From Mariniblastus sp. (GTDB taxonomy: Bacteria > Planctomycetota > Planctomycetia > Pirellulales > Pirellulaceae), in the NCBI GenBank assembly GCA_022447555.1, contig JAKVBF010000014.1, positions 21,170 through 85,169 of the forward strand: a stretch of DNA of 64,000 nt, given 5' to 3'. Within the stretch, counting starts at the first letter, position 1. Each line of letters starts with the position of its first letter. Made by a program: the position numbers and the translations under genes. Below, one piece after another: positions 17,697-27,099 of the stretch. A model generated the notes under the pieces. It was not told the origin of the DNA. It ran no database searches and worked only from the letters and a program-made list of their open reading frames with translations.

Positions 17697-19022
17697 ATGC
17701 TTTTTCTCTACGGTAGCAGCTCAACGAATTTAAAAAATCAGCCTATACGATGGTGTCTTGGGGTGCTGCTCTGCACAACCTTGTACTTTCCGACGCTAAC
17801 CCATTCACAAGAATTACGCGAGTCTACCGATCCCTATTTCGATGCCAAGAAACCTGCGCACCTCCAAACCTCCAAGCCCAATGGATCGGACGACTTGCAA
17901 GGTAACGCGACATTTACAAGCTACAATCCAAAACAACAAAACTCTTCTCGACAACAAGATGCAAAAAGCGATGACGGTAATTCATCTAACCGCATTGATC
18001 TCCTCGGCTCCATTCCAGATTCCTCGCAACCAGGTACCGTCTCTCAGGCCAGCTTCCACTCAACTTTACCCAATCCGGGAAAGCCTTTTCAGCCCAGTCG
18101 AGTTCTGGCAATTGTAGGAACCGAACCCATCTTTGCAGCAGACTTGATGCTGGAAATGAATCAGCTCGTGGAACAGTTCATGCCCACAGCGCCAAAAGAA
18201 ATCAAACAGCAGCAAATGCCACTCCTCATCAAACGGTTATTACCAAAATACATCGAACAAAAATTACTTTTGGTCGATACCATTCGGCAGTTACCCGAAG
18301 AAGTGGATTTTGAAGAAATCGTCGAACAGGCTGTCAAAGAATTTGATAACAATGCCATGGAAAAGATGATGGAAGGATTTGGTGCAACATCTACTGCCGA
18401 CTTTGACGCCATCTTGAGGGCACAGGGATCCTCGTTGCGAAAATTACGTCGTTCATGGAGCATTGATCAATTGGTAAGATATTTCTTGTCGCAAAAGATG
18501 GAAATAGACTCAGAAGTCAGCCATGGAGAAATGCTGAAGTACTACCGAGATCATCTTGACGAATACGACTTTCCAGCAAAAGCCCGCTGGCAGCAAGTCA
18601 TGATCAAGTTCTCGACCATAGGCTCATTTTCCAAAGCTCAACAACGAATCGTTGAAATTGGAAACCAAATCGTTTACGGAGCTTCCATGGAAGCGGTTGC
18701 CAAAAAAGAATCAAATGGGTTCAAGGCCGCAACCGGAGGTATCCATGACTGGACGACAAAGGGCAGCCTGGTCCACCAAGCCCTCAATGACGCGATTTTC
18801 ACCCTCCCCACCGGAGTTTTAAGCGACGTGATTGAAACTTCAGATGGACTGCATATTATTCGAGTCATCGAACGAACCGATGCCGGAGCCAAACCTTTCC
18901 GAGACGCCCAAGTTGAAATTCGCAAAAAGTTGGAAGAAGAAAAGCGAGAAGCGGCAGTCGCCGAACATATTGCACGACTCAAGAGAGAAATTCCTGTAGA
19001 AATTTACGACATCTCCAAATAA
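17697..19022 (+). CDS. exported parvulin-type peptidyl-prolyl isomerase (SurA-like)
   Basis: A 441-residue protein with a hydrophobic N-terminal segment (VLLCTTLYFPTLTHS) likely to serve as a signal peptide, then a low-complexity Ser/Asn/Gln-rich stretch to about residue 135. A SurA-like chaperone region follows (RVLAIVGTEPIFAADLM and helices to about 275), then a parvulin domain at about 295-395 with ARWQQVMIKF, GGIHDWTTKGSL and SDGLHIIRV. It should help fold proteins that cross the inner membrane. The start ATG is preceded by GGGAG at ideal spacing. It follows mfd at 184 bp and may have its own promoter. The region before citrate synthase marks the end of this cluster. Confidence 0.85.
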   Translation: MLFLYGSSSTNLKNQPIRWCLGVLLCTTLYFPTLTHSQELRESTDPYFDAKKPAHLQTSKPNGSDDLQGNATFTSYNPKQQNSSRQQDAKSDDGNSSNRIDLLGSIPDSSQPGTVSQASFHSTLPNPGKPFQPSRVLAIVGTEPIFAADLMLEMNQLVEQFMPTAPKEIKQQQMPLLIKRLLPKYIEQKLLLVDTIRQLPEEVDFEEIVEQAVKEFDNNAMEKMMEGFGATSTADFDAILRAQGSSLRKLRRSWSIDQLVRYFLSQKMEIDSEVSHGEMLKYYRDHLDEYDFPAKARWQQVMIKFSTIGSFSKAQQRIVEIGNQIVYGASMEAVAKKESNGFKAATGGIHDWTTKGSLVHQALNDAIFTLPTGVLSDVIETSDGLHIIRVIERTDAGAKPFRDAQVEIRKKLEEEKREAAVAEHIARLKREIPVEIYDISK

Positions 19023-19495
19023 AAATAACGACGCCAACTGTTAGACCAAGCATGCCTGACAGGGGCCATCTGAAGCCGTGTTACCGAATCCAAAGTCGAT
19101 CGTAACCGCGGCAATGAACCGAAAACGTCCGCTTATTAAGATTCAATAGCAAACCTCTGGTCATTTATCTCGGTTTAAAATTTGCCCACTCGATTTTTTT
19201 CTCCTCGCTTCGCTGGCTTGACGCTCCCTGAAACCAGTCTCTGAGACATTCGTTTACATAGCTTTGACAATTAGGGGCTGAATGTCTGCCAATTTTCGAA
19301 CTTGTTGGTGAACGTGGTTGTTTTCCAAAGCCCGTTTTGCGGGTAGACTAGGGCACAGAGTGTCGGTCTATCCCGTTTTAGCCTGTTTACTGATCGAGAC
19401 TCGCCCACTACGCCTGCTTTTCCGGCGACAGGGTTTTTTTCACCTCCGTGAAGTGGTGGTTAGTCGTGAGTATTGTAGTTTCAGGATCAAAATCT
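19023..19495. other. long leader region before citrate synthase
   Basis: This 473-bp gap contains no supported gene. A TTGACA at about 19264-19269 is a possible -35 box, but no good -10 box lies at the right distance. The frame 19318-19554 overlaps the start of the citrate synthase gene out of frame and is not called. Confidence 0.4.
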
Positions 19496-20782
19496 ATGTC
19501 CCAAGCGGCGAAATTGAATTGTGGCGATGTCGAAATGGAAATCCCTGTTATTGAGGGAAGTGAGAATGAAAAGGCTTTGGACATCAGCCGCCTGCGTCGC
19601 GACACCGGTTTGATCACTTTGGACGAAGGGTACGTGAACACGGGATCCACCCGGAGCTCAATCACTTTTTTAAACGGTGAGAAGGGCATTTTACGTTACC
19701 GTGGTTATGCGATTGAAGACCTTGCAACCAAGTGTGATTTTGTGGAGGTTTGCTATCTCCTGATTTATGGCGACCTCCCCAACGGTGAACAACTGGAAGA
19801 GTTTCGTAGTGCCATCCTCAGCCACACGATGCTCCATGAAGACATGCGAATGTTTTACAATGGATTCCCGCGTGATGCGCACCCAATGGCAATGCTATCC
19901 AGTGTTGTGAGCGCCATGTCAACCTTCTACCAAGATGCGTTAGACCCAGGCAATCCTGAGCATGTTGAAATCTGCATCCACCGACTCATTGCAAAATTAC
20001 CAACCATCGCTGCCTACAGTTACAAGAAGTCAATCGGTCAACCCTTCGTGTACCCCGAAAACGACCTGACCTACTGCGAGAACTTTCTGCGCATGATGTT
20101 CGCCGTCCCTTGTGAACCCTATGAAATCGACCCCGATTTCGTCACGGCATTAAATATGCTTTTGATTGTGCATGCAGACCACGAGCAAAACTGTAGCACC
20201 TCGACCGTTCGCATGGTTGGCTCCTCTAACGCCAATTTGTTTGCGTCAATTTCTGCTGGCGTCTGTGCTTTATGGGGCCCATTGCACGGAGGGGCTAATG
20301 AAGCAGTTGTGAACATGCTCACTCAAATCATGAATGATGGCGGCGACGTTGAAAAATACGTTGCCATGGCAAAAGACAAAGAACATGGATTTCGCTTGAT
20401 GGGCTTTGGGCATCGCGTCTACAAAAACTTCGATCCGCGAGCAACCATCATTAAAGCTGCCTGCGATCGGTTACTCGAAAAAATGAATCTCGATGATCCG
20501 CTGTTCCACATCGCTCAACAGTTAGAAGAAGTTGCTCTGAAAGATGAGTACTTTGTTTCTCGAAACCTTTATCCCAACGTGGACTTCTACAGCGGCGTTA
20601 TTTATCGTGCGATCGGCATCCCCGTTCAGATGTTCACCGTCCTGTTTGCGATGGGGCGATTACCGGGATGGGTTGCTCATTGGAAAGAGATGCACGCCTC
20701 GGACAACAAGCGCATCTGTCGCCCCCGCCAAGTCTATACCGGGGAAAACACTCGCGAATTCGTCGGATTATCGGAGCGCTAA
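19496..20782 (+). CDS. gltA: citrate synthase
   Basis: A type II hexameric-class citrate synthase of 428 residues, condensing oxaloacetate and acetyl-CoA. The order of motifs is complete: RYRGYAIEDLA, HADHEQNCSTSTVRMVGSS, LWGPLHGGANEAV, MGFGHRVYKNFDPRA and YPNVDFYSGVIY, with catalytic His in the HADHEQ and GHRVYK blocks and the Asp in VDFYSG. The start is the ATG at 19496 (MSQAAKL), with AGGA about nine bases upstream; an in-frame start at 19448 would add 16 unlikely residues. The stop lies 26 bp from the stop of the convergent fusion gene. It is probably a single-gene unit. Confidence 0.95.
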   Translation: MSQAAKLNCGDVEMEIPVIEGSENEKALDISRLRRDTGLITLDEGYVNTGSTRSSITFLNGEKGILRYRGYAIEDLATKCDFVEVCYLLIYGDLPNGEQLEEFRSAILSHTMLHEDMRMFYNGFPRDAHPMAMLSSVVSAMSTFYQDALDPGNPEHVEICIHRLIAKLPTIAAYSYKKSIGQPFVYPENDLTYCENFLRMMFAVPCEPYEIDPDFVTALNMLLIVHADHEQNCSTSTVRMVGSSNANLFASISAGVCALWGPLHGGANEAVVNMLTQIMNDGGDVEKYVAMAKDKEHGFRLMGFGHRVYKNFDPRATIIKAACDRLLEKMNLDDPLFHIAQQLEEVALKDEYFVSRNLYPNVDFYSGVIYRAIGIPVQMFTVLFAMGRLPGWVAHWKEMHASDNKRICRPRQVYTGENTREFVGLSER

Positions 20783-20808
20783 TCCGAAACGAAGGCCGGA
20801 ACCTAGCA

Positions 20809-21900
20809 CTAGCGAGTGAAAGGTTCGATCTCTCGACGTGCAGAGTCGGCCGCCACCCAGTTATCCCGCTGGGCCTTTTGATGGAACAGATAGAGCGCGT
20901 AGCCTCCCCATCCTCCACCGCAATACTTCTGAGCTAGGGCCGAGTCTTCCTCGACCAAAGGGGGCATTCCCTCGGCCAACTGGGTTTGGTAATAGCATCT
21001 TATTCCGTCGGCAATTCTGCTCACATTGGCGTGTAGCACCCCATCCCGCGCGAGCCTCGCGGATTGCGCGATCTCTTCGTAATCACGAGCATTGTCAACA
21101 ACTCCAGGTGTGTCGTGGGGGGCGCCGGTCCAAGCAATGGCCATTTTACCCGCGAGAAAAGAACCGTTTCGTTTAAAATCTAACACTGGCCGGGGGCCAC
21201 TTCGCCAAACACAGCAACCCGTCTCACGGATTACAGCCGGGTCTTGCCACCCCACTCCTAAGTCCAATTCCGCGGAAACACCGTCGGCACCATTGAGTAG
21301 TGCCCAGGCGCCACTCCCCCCCAACCCAGACTGTTGATGGTAATCCCAGTTCCCCAAACTTACCGTTGGTTGAATGGCACAGTTGACAATGTACTCTCCC
21401 TCAAGTGCGTGACGTGGAACGTCCAACCAACCACCTGCAAAATCCACTCGCAACGGCGCAGACGACGGTGCCGCAATCATTTTCACAATCTGGGATGTGG
21501 ACACCGGTTTAAATTGGGGAGGCGTTTTTTCTAAAATGACGAACTCGGCGTTAACCCGCTCGCACAACTCTTTTTTTTCGTCTCGATATTCAGTGTCGGA
21601 CGTCACGACAAGAATCTCGGGCCGTATTTCTAAAAAATGGGATTCGAAATCAAATCCGAGCTTTGGATCTTCTCCAATCACTACGGAATCAACCATCCTC
21701 AACGACTCAAGAAGAGCTTTCTTGTGCTCATCGGGCAAAGAGGGTTTACGAGCCTTATGCCTCCACAAGACATCAGCTGAGGCAAAGCAGACCACAAGCC
21801 GATCCCCCATCGCCCTAGCCTCGTTAAAAAACTGGATATGACCGGCATGTAGGATGTCGTAACAGCCCGAAACAAAAACGGTTTTCATGGCAAAAGACAA
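20809..21900 (-). CDS. nucleotidyltransferase-GHMP kinase fusion
   Basis: A 363-residue protein with two enzyme modules. Residues 5-145 form a cytidylyl/adenylyltransferase of the HxGH class (SGCYDILHAGHIQFFNEAR), closing with the S-T-S-Q-I loop. Residues 155-360 look like a shortened GHMP kinase: PLRVDFAGGWLDVP (substrate motif), GLGGSGAWAL (phosphate loop) and CGGGWGGYALYLF (motif 3). Together this resembles a kinase plus nucleotidyltransferase that activates a sugar, such as a heptose phosphate or fucose-type sugar, analogous to HldE but with a GHMP rather than a ribokinase-type kinase and with reversed order. The sugar is unknown. The kinase part is about 210 residues, short for the family, so activity needs testing. 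Confidence 0.75.
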   Translation of the reverse strand: MSFAMKTVFVSGCYDILHAGHIQFFNEARAMGDRLVVCFASADVLWRHKARKPSLPDEHKKALLESLRMVDSVVIGEDPKLGFDFESHFLEIRPEILVVTSDTEYRDEKKELCERVNAEFVILEKTPPQFKPVSTSQIVKMIAAPSSAPLRVDFAGGWLDVPRHALEGEYIVNCAIQPTVSLGNWDYHQQSGLGGSGAWALLNGADGVSAELDLGVGWQDPAVIRETGCCVWRSGPRPVLDFKRNGSFLAGKMAIAWTGAPHDTPGVVDNARDYEEIAQSARLARDGVLHANVSRIADGIRCYYQTQLAEGMPPLVEEDSALAQKYCGGGWGGYALYLFHQKAQRDNWVAADSARREIEPFTR

Positions 21901-22234
21901 TCAAAAAAGACAAACGAAATCTCAGGGCCGGCAGAGATCTACAATGAATTCCCAACTCAAATCTATCCATCTCTACCAGCCAAAAACAGAGGGGCCCGAC
22001 GACGAATAGAGACCAGAATGTTTGAAAAAAAGCTTTGATCCTGCACGTGACCGCGATTTAGCAAGGAAACCTTAAGAAAACGCTGTAAAACCATTCAATT
22101 CACCAATCGTCATAAATTGTTACGAGTTTGCTCATTAGTTACCATGGTGGTTCGAATTTGGCTGTTGCTACGGTCGTTTTTCGTTAAATTACTTCGTTTG
22201 TTAACAAATCCAAATGGCGTTACCGGAGCCACCC
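21901..22234. other. divergent promoter region, no gene seen
   Basis: These 334 bp separate the minus-strand fusion gene from the plus-strand POT transporter. They must carry promoters for both. The sequence is AT-rich close to 22100-22210, but I cannot single out a reliable -35/-10 pair, and no frame here has coding character. Confidence 0.4.
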
Positions 22235-24412
22235 ATGTCAGGCGACACAACTGACTCGAATATTGAAATTGATCGTACCGACCCACAAAACTACCCCCAG
22301 TTATTTGGGCATCCCACGGGATTGTACACGCTATTTTTTGCTGAAATGTGGGAGCGATTCTCATACTATGGCATGCGTGCTCTGCTACTTTTCTACATGA
22401 TCAAAACGCTTGGCTTTGGCGACAGCGATGCATATGCCATTTACGGTGCTTACACCGCGCTCGTTTACATGACCCCTTTCTTTGGTGGTATGATCGCCGA
22501 CAAACTGCTTGGAGCCCGTACCGCAGTGGTGATTGGAGGCCTGCTTATGGCGGCCGGTCACCTATTAATGACCAACCAATCAGAACTCTGGTTTTTCACC
22601 GCACTCGCTCTCTTGATTGCGGGTAATGGATTTTTTAAACCAAACATATCAACCATCGTGGGTTCGCTTTACCCGCCGGGAAGTCCCAAACGGGACGGTG
22701 GCTTTACCATTTTCTATATCGGCATCAACTTGGGAGCTGCAATGGCTCCGCTACTTTGTGGTTACGTCGGTGAAGCTTATGGCTGGCACTACGGATTTGG
22801 CCTAGCGACCATCGGAATGCTGGTCGGCCTGGCTGTCTTCATTGCACCCACGATCGTGACACAAGGGTTGATTCTATGTACTGCGGTCCTCTCCGCGATC
22901 GGTTTGATTTATTACAATCCAGGTGACGTATTCACCTTTGCAACCAATCTTGCCGTGGCAGTTGCTTTGGTCATCTCCGGAATCGCCGCCGTCCTTGCAT
23001 TAGCCAAGGGTGGACTCCCAGCCGAATTAGGGCGTAGTCCTAAACCATTGACCTACGCAGGCAATCTAAGCAAAGTTCTTATCGGGACTGCAGTGATTTT
23101 ACCGGTCCTAGTTATCCTTGTTTCTGGTTGCTCGGTCCTTCCAGGATTCAATGAAATGGCCACATTGATTCCGGATTCGGTGATCGAACCGCTAGAGAAT
23201 TCAGAAAGCAAACTAGTTAAAGGATTGGCTGAATTTGTATCAGAAGCCAGCCGGCCAGCCGGCTTGATCCTGATCATTGCTGGACTCTTTGCCTCCCTCT
23301 TTCTTATCAAAGAAGCAATCAAGATGGACAAGGTTGGCCGAGAGCGCATGTACGTCGTTTTCGTACTGACTTTCTTCTCGCTCTTATTCTGGGCATTTTT
23401 TGAGCAATCTGGTAGTTCCTTGAACAACTTTACCGACCGTAACGTCGATCGGGTTGTGGGAGACCAGGCTGTCGGAGATGACAAATACGGCACGACGGAA
23501 AAACTTCGGTTGGTCCCTCCCTCAATGCACAATTCATTAACCGACATGGGATTCTTGAGTCAGGAATTTATGGGGCATGTCAACAGTCATCCGGGACTCA
23601 AGGACAAGCTGACTGCCGCCGTGAAAGGTGTTGAAAACGCCAAGGAAGAGTCGAAACGGCCATCTGCCGATGAGCTTGACAAGCTCGTTGATGATGTAAC
23701 TGGCCAAAAACAATTCACGATGACCTCACTGACCTATCTTCGCGAGTTCGCAAAGCGAGAAGGAGCGACCCCGGAAGACATGTCCATTGACTGGACCTAC
23801 ACCATTCCGGAGCAGGCCGACGGTTCTGGCTCGCTCGGTCTGAATGGAACAGAAATTCCGGCCTCGGTATTTCAATCAATCAATCCGGTTTTCATTATGA
23901 TTTTCGGATTGGTATTTAGCGCGCTCTGGGGTTTCCTAGGCAGCATCGGAGCCGAACCCAGTACGCCGGTCAAATTCGCCTTTGGCTTGGTGCAACTCGG
24001 CCTTGCGTTTTTATGCCCTTACATCGGAGCTCAATTAGCAGGTCCCGACGGGATGGTTGGGGTGATCTGGATCGTACTCACCTACCTGTTCATGACGACG
24101 GGCGAATTATGTCTTTCTCCAGTGGGTCTCTCAATGATCACCAAACTTTCGCCAGCTCGCCTAGTCAGCACTGTGATGGGCTCTTGGTTTTTAGCCACGG
24201 CCTTCTCACAATTCTTGGCTGCCATCATCGCTCAATATGCGGTTGTGAACGACGGCGGGAACCTCATTCCCATTCCAAAAGAAACGGTCAATATTTATGG
24301 CGACGTTTACTTTGGAATTGCCATTTGCTCGATTGCGGCCGGAGTCTTCTGCTTGTTACTTTCACCGATGCTGACGAAATGGATGCATCAAGACCAGCCA
24401 CAAAGCGATTGA
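22235..24412 (+). CDS. POT/PTR2-family proton-dependent peptide transporter
   Basis: A 725-residue major facilitator of the proton-coupled oligopeptide group, importing di- and tripeptides. The family motifs are clear: FAEMWERFSYYGMRAL in the first helix (ExxERF), and FYIGINLGA in the fifth. About twelve to fourteen hydrophobic helices are visible. Two features are unusual: an extended stretch between about 250 and 370 with extra hydrophobic segments, and a soluble insertion of roughly 120 residues beyond the usual loop between FWAFFEQSGSS and SINPVFIMIFGL. The start ATG at 22235 has CGGAG at good spacing; an ATG at 22214 is in frame but lacks a site. A strong terminator follows. Confidence 0.9.
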   Translation: MSGDTTDSNIEIDRTDPQNYPQLFGHPTGLYTLFFAEMWERFSYYGMRALLLFYMIKTLGFGDSDAYAIYGAYTALVYMTPFFGGMIADKLLGARTAVVIGGLLMAAGHLLMTNQSELWFFTALALLIAGNGFFKPNISTIVGSLYPPGSPKRDGGFTIFYIGINLGAAMAPLLCGYVGEAYGWHYGFGLATIGMLVGLAVFIAPTIVTQGLILCTAVLSAIGLIYYNPGDVFTFATNLAVAVALVISGIAAVLALAKGGLPAELGRSPKPLTYAGNLSKVLIGTAVILPVLVILVSGCSVLPGFNEMATLIPDSVIEPLENSESKLVKGLAEFVSEASRPAGLILIIAGLFASLFLIKEAIKMDKVGRERMYVVFVLTFFSLLFWAFFEQSGSSLNNFTDRNVDRVVGDQAVGDDKYGTTEKLRLVPPSMHNSLTDMGFLSQEFMGHVNSHPGLKDKLTAAVKGVENAKEESKRPSADELDKLVDDVTGQKQFTMTSLTYLREFAKREGATPEDMSIDWTYTIPEQADGSGSLGLNGTEIPASVFQSINPVFIMIFGLVFSALWGFLGSIGAEPSTPVKFAFGLVQLGLAFLCPYIGAQLAGPDGMVGVIWIVLTYLFMTTGELCLSPVGLSMITKLSPARLVSTVMGSWFLATAFSQFLAAIIAQYAVVNDGGNLIPIPKETVNIYGDVYFGIAICSIAAGVFCLLLSPMLTKWMHQDQPQSD

Positions 24413-24440
24413 TCACCACTCGATACCTGACGTACAAACC

Positions 24441-24472
24441 AAGATCGCGACCTATCGTCGCGATCTTTTTTT
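24441..24472 (+). terminator. rho-independent terminator after the peptide transporter
   Basis: A perfect 11-bp stem (AAGATCGCGAC paired with GTCGCGATCTT) closes a five-base loop, and a run of T overlaps and follows the 3' arm. It lies 28 bp after the transporter stop codon. The convergent YggS gene ends about 50 bp further on. Confidence 0.9.
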
Positions 24473-24523
24473 ATTGGCAACTTCTACTACGAATGCCAGA
24501 TAATACGAGTCACTGCAACGCCA

Positions 24524-25231
24524 CTACATCAATCCATCAAACAAGGTCGACCCAACCCTCACCATCGTGGCACCCTCTTCGATGGCCACTTCAAAATCCG
24601 AACTCATTCCCATCGACAGTTCTCGTAGATTCACGTTTCCACCATTGTGCGACTGCAATTTCTCGAGCGACTCTCTGAGCTGACTAAATTCTTTACGATT
24701 CAGATCTAAGTCTCCACCCAGACTTCCCATCCCCATCAGGCCATTGAGTTGAATATTGGACAGCGACTGAACTTCCACGACGACGGCCTCAAGCTCAGAC
24801 AATGCGAACCCCTGCTTGGCGGACTCGCCGGATATATTCACCTGCAACAAACAGTTCATTCGTCGCTGCGTTTCAGCAGCAATGGCATTGATGGCATGCA
24901 AAAGCTTGAGGCTGTCACAGGAATGAATGGTATCTGCAAACAATAAAGAGCGACGAATCTTATTACGCTGTAAATGCCCGATCAAATGCCACTCTACTTC
25001 TAGATCTTGCAGCTTCTCTCCTTTTTCCCACAACAACTGAGGTCGGCTTTCCCCCAAACAGTGGCAGCCTGACTCAACCAAATTGCGGGTCACTTGAGAA
25101 TCCACATATTTCGTGACCGCAATCAGACGGATATCCTCCGACCGACGACCACTGGCCGCGGCCGCGCGATTCAAGCGTTCCTTGACCTTGGCCACATTTT
25201 CTTTCATTTGGTCAACTTCTGCCGGCGTCAT
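24524..25231 (-). CDS. YggS/PROSC family pyridoxal phosphate homeostasis protein
   Basis: A 235-residue alanine racemase-N fold protein that binds PLP and helps control vitamin B6 pools; no catalytic activity is known for the family. The PLP lysine lies in IRLIAVTKYVDS. Other family blocks are LGESRPQLLWEK (replacing the more usual GENR-x-QE), WHLIGHLQRNK, LLQVNISGE-x-x-K-x-G and ELSMGMSSDFEVAIEEGATM with RVGSTLF. The ATG overlaps the stop of the upstream gene by four bases (ATGA), which implies translational coupling. Confidence 0.92.
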   Translation of the reverse strand: MTPAEVDQMKENVAKVKERLNRAAAASGRRSEDIRLIAVTKYVDSQVTRNLVESGCHCLGESRPQLLWEKGEKLQDLEVEWHLIGHLQRNKIRRSLLFADTIHSCDSLKLLHAINAIAAETQRRMNCLLQVNISGESAKQGFALSELEAVVVEVQSLSNIQLNGLMGMGSLGGDLDLNRKEFSQLRESLEKLQSHNGGNVNLRELSMGMSSDFEVAIEEGATMVRVGSTLFDGLM

Positions 25232-26904
25232 GGTTCCACCCCAATCAACTCTTCCACCGCTCCGCTCCGATCAAAGCGACCGAGAAAAAAATCCTTGGAA
25301 AAATTCTCGCCCATGAATGTTCGATTGGCGTTCTCACCAATCGAACGATAAATCAACCACTGTTGTTGATCGATTTGAGCTCGAAACGCGACAGCCTGAT
25401 CGCATCCAACATGCCGCAATTGTTCTGCTACATGCAATTGCCGCCAAGTGCGGGGCCGGATGCTTCGGCTCGGATTCAAATCAAACATAAGGCTCGAGCA
25501 AAGCCCCGCACCATTAATGGTTTGGTGGATTTCCAACCGATTCTGTGCGGGGCGAAACGCGCCATCACTTCGCTCGACTTTCCACTCGGACAAGCCCAAT
25601 GGCATGACCAGCGACTGGATCTCAGCGCCCGATTTCAGATAAATCTCCGACGTCTCCGATTCCGGCAGAGCGGAGATACCCTCCGCAAACGGATAGTGAC
25701 AGTGATAATCAATGCGAGAGACAACCGGGCAATTAACCACGTCCATCAAAATCATGATTTGGTCGTCACGAACCAAAACGAATTGCCGCTGGACCTGAAC
25801 GCCATCGGAAAGCGGCATTTTTAGCTCGAGATAATCCACGTCGTCGTCCTGATGCCAACACGCGACTTCGCAGTCAGCCGTACTTTTGATCGGCTTCCCA
25901 TTGATCGACACCTGTGGCGTCACATCTCCATAAAGCAAATCTTTGTTTGCAGACAATTGAATTCGGTTTCTCCCTCTCGAGAAATCAATGCCCACTTTGG
26001 GAGCGCCAGATGCCCAACGCGACTGCATCAACGCAATCTCGCCCCACTCTGAGTGACTACTTTCTGCCGGTAATTCTTTTCGCCTACGGCGGTTTTTCTG
26101 GACTGGCGGGAAACTACGTTTGGCAAGAAACTTATCCGTCCGATCGTGTGACATTTTTAATAGAAATTTACGAAACCGATCATCAACCGAGACCATTGAT
26201 TGACCGCAAAGTATCAGGTTACCGTTGGGACCCAAAAACCTCAGGACCTGGCGGACCAACCATTCCATGATTTCGTCAGCACGAACATTGAACTCGTATC
26301 CTAATTTACCCATCAACCGATGACATCGTGTCCAACTACCCAGTAAGCTTCCCAAAACTGGCAAGATCCTCGCTCCGGGGATCCCATCAGCATCTAAAAC
26401 ATTTTTAACCAACACACTCATTCGATCGGCGGCCAACCGACCCCACGCATCCGCTTTGGCAGAAACAGAAACGACCGCCCATGTAAGCGGTAGCTCAACC
26501 GCCGACATTTGATACTGGAGAACCGCGTCCGAGGAGGAAGACTCGTCGATCTCGCCCAAGGATTCCGATTCAATCAGTCGCAACTCATTGGCCAATAGAC
26601 GCGAACGTGATTCGGCAGGAAGGATCGGCAAACACCACAACTTTTCCAAAAGCCGCAAAACCTCCTGGCTTTGAGAAGGGCTTCCTTGCGTCTCCAGTTC
26701 CAAAAAAAGCTGGTCTAGTGTACCGTCACCGTCTTCATTCACACGATTAGGCCCTTCACGAGATCCTTCAACAGCACCCCAATCCAAGGGACCATCATTC
26801 TCTACCCCAAACCATTTGGTTAATCGATTGGGGTAAGCCTGCAACGTTTGAGCCGCTGATTTTCCGAGGCTCGAATGGGGCTTGGATTTTGCTTTATCAG
26901 TCAT
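25228..26904 (-). CDS. large protein of unknown function coupled to the YggS gene
   Basis: A 558-residue protein with no signal peptide and no clear family. The first 250 residues are helical with repeated Trp and Leu, possibly an alpha-alpha toroid. A basic linker (VQKNRRRRKELP, about 275) follows. The rest is rich in beta strands, with short His motifs (DYHCHYPFAEG). This two-part plan recalls heparinase II/III-like lyases, but I cannot identify catalytic residues, so this is only a guess. It ends in ATGA shared with the YggS gene. It might equally be a planctomycete-specific protein of unrelated fold. Confidence 0.72.
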   Translation of the reverse strand: MTDKAKSKPHSSLGKSAAQTLQAYPNRLTKWFGVENDGPLDWGAVEGSREGPNRVNEDGDGTLDQLFLELETQGSPSQSQEVLRLLEKLWCLPILPAESRSRLLANELRLIESESLGEIDESSSSDAVLQYQMSAVELPLTWAVVSVSAKADAWGRLAADRMSVLVKNVLDADGIPGARILPVLGSLLGSWTRCHRLMGKLGYEFNVRADEIMEWLVRQVLRFLGPNGNLILCGQSMVSVDDRFRKFLLKMSHDRTDKFLAKRSFPPVQKNRRRRKELPAESSHSEWGEIALMQSRWASGAPKVGIDFSRGRNRIQLSANKDLLYGDVTPQVSINGKPIKSTADCEVACWHQDDDVDYLELKMPLSDGVQVQRQFVLVRDDQIMILMDVVNCPVVSRIDYHCHYPFAEGISALPESETSEIYLKSGAEIQSLVMPLGLSEWKVERSDGAFRPAQNRLEIHQTINGAGLCSSLMFDLNPSRSIRPRTWRQLHVAEQLRHVGCDQAVAFRAQIDQQQWLIYRSIGENANRTFMGENFSKDFFLGRFDRSGAVEELIGVEP

Positions 26905-27099
26905 CGGAGGCTGAAAAATCCTGTTTTGTAAGACATGGGTGACGTGTGTCGAAAACGAGCGAATTCCCTAGAATTGGCACTTCAGAGCCGTTCGGGAAAG
27001 ACCCGGGTCATAAAAAACCGTATGATATCAACAAGGCGGCTGATGAACATGGGCCGCTTTGCCAATCTCTCGAATCTCCAATTCCTTAAGAAATCCGGC

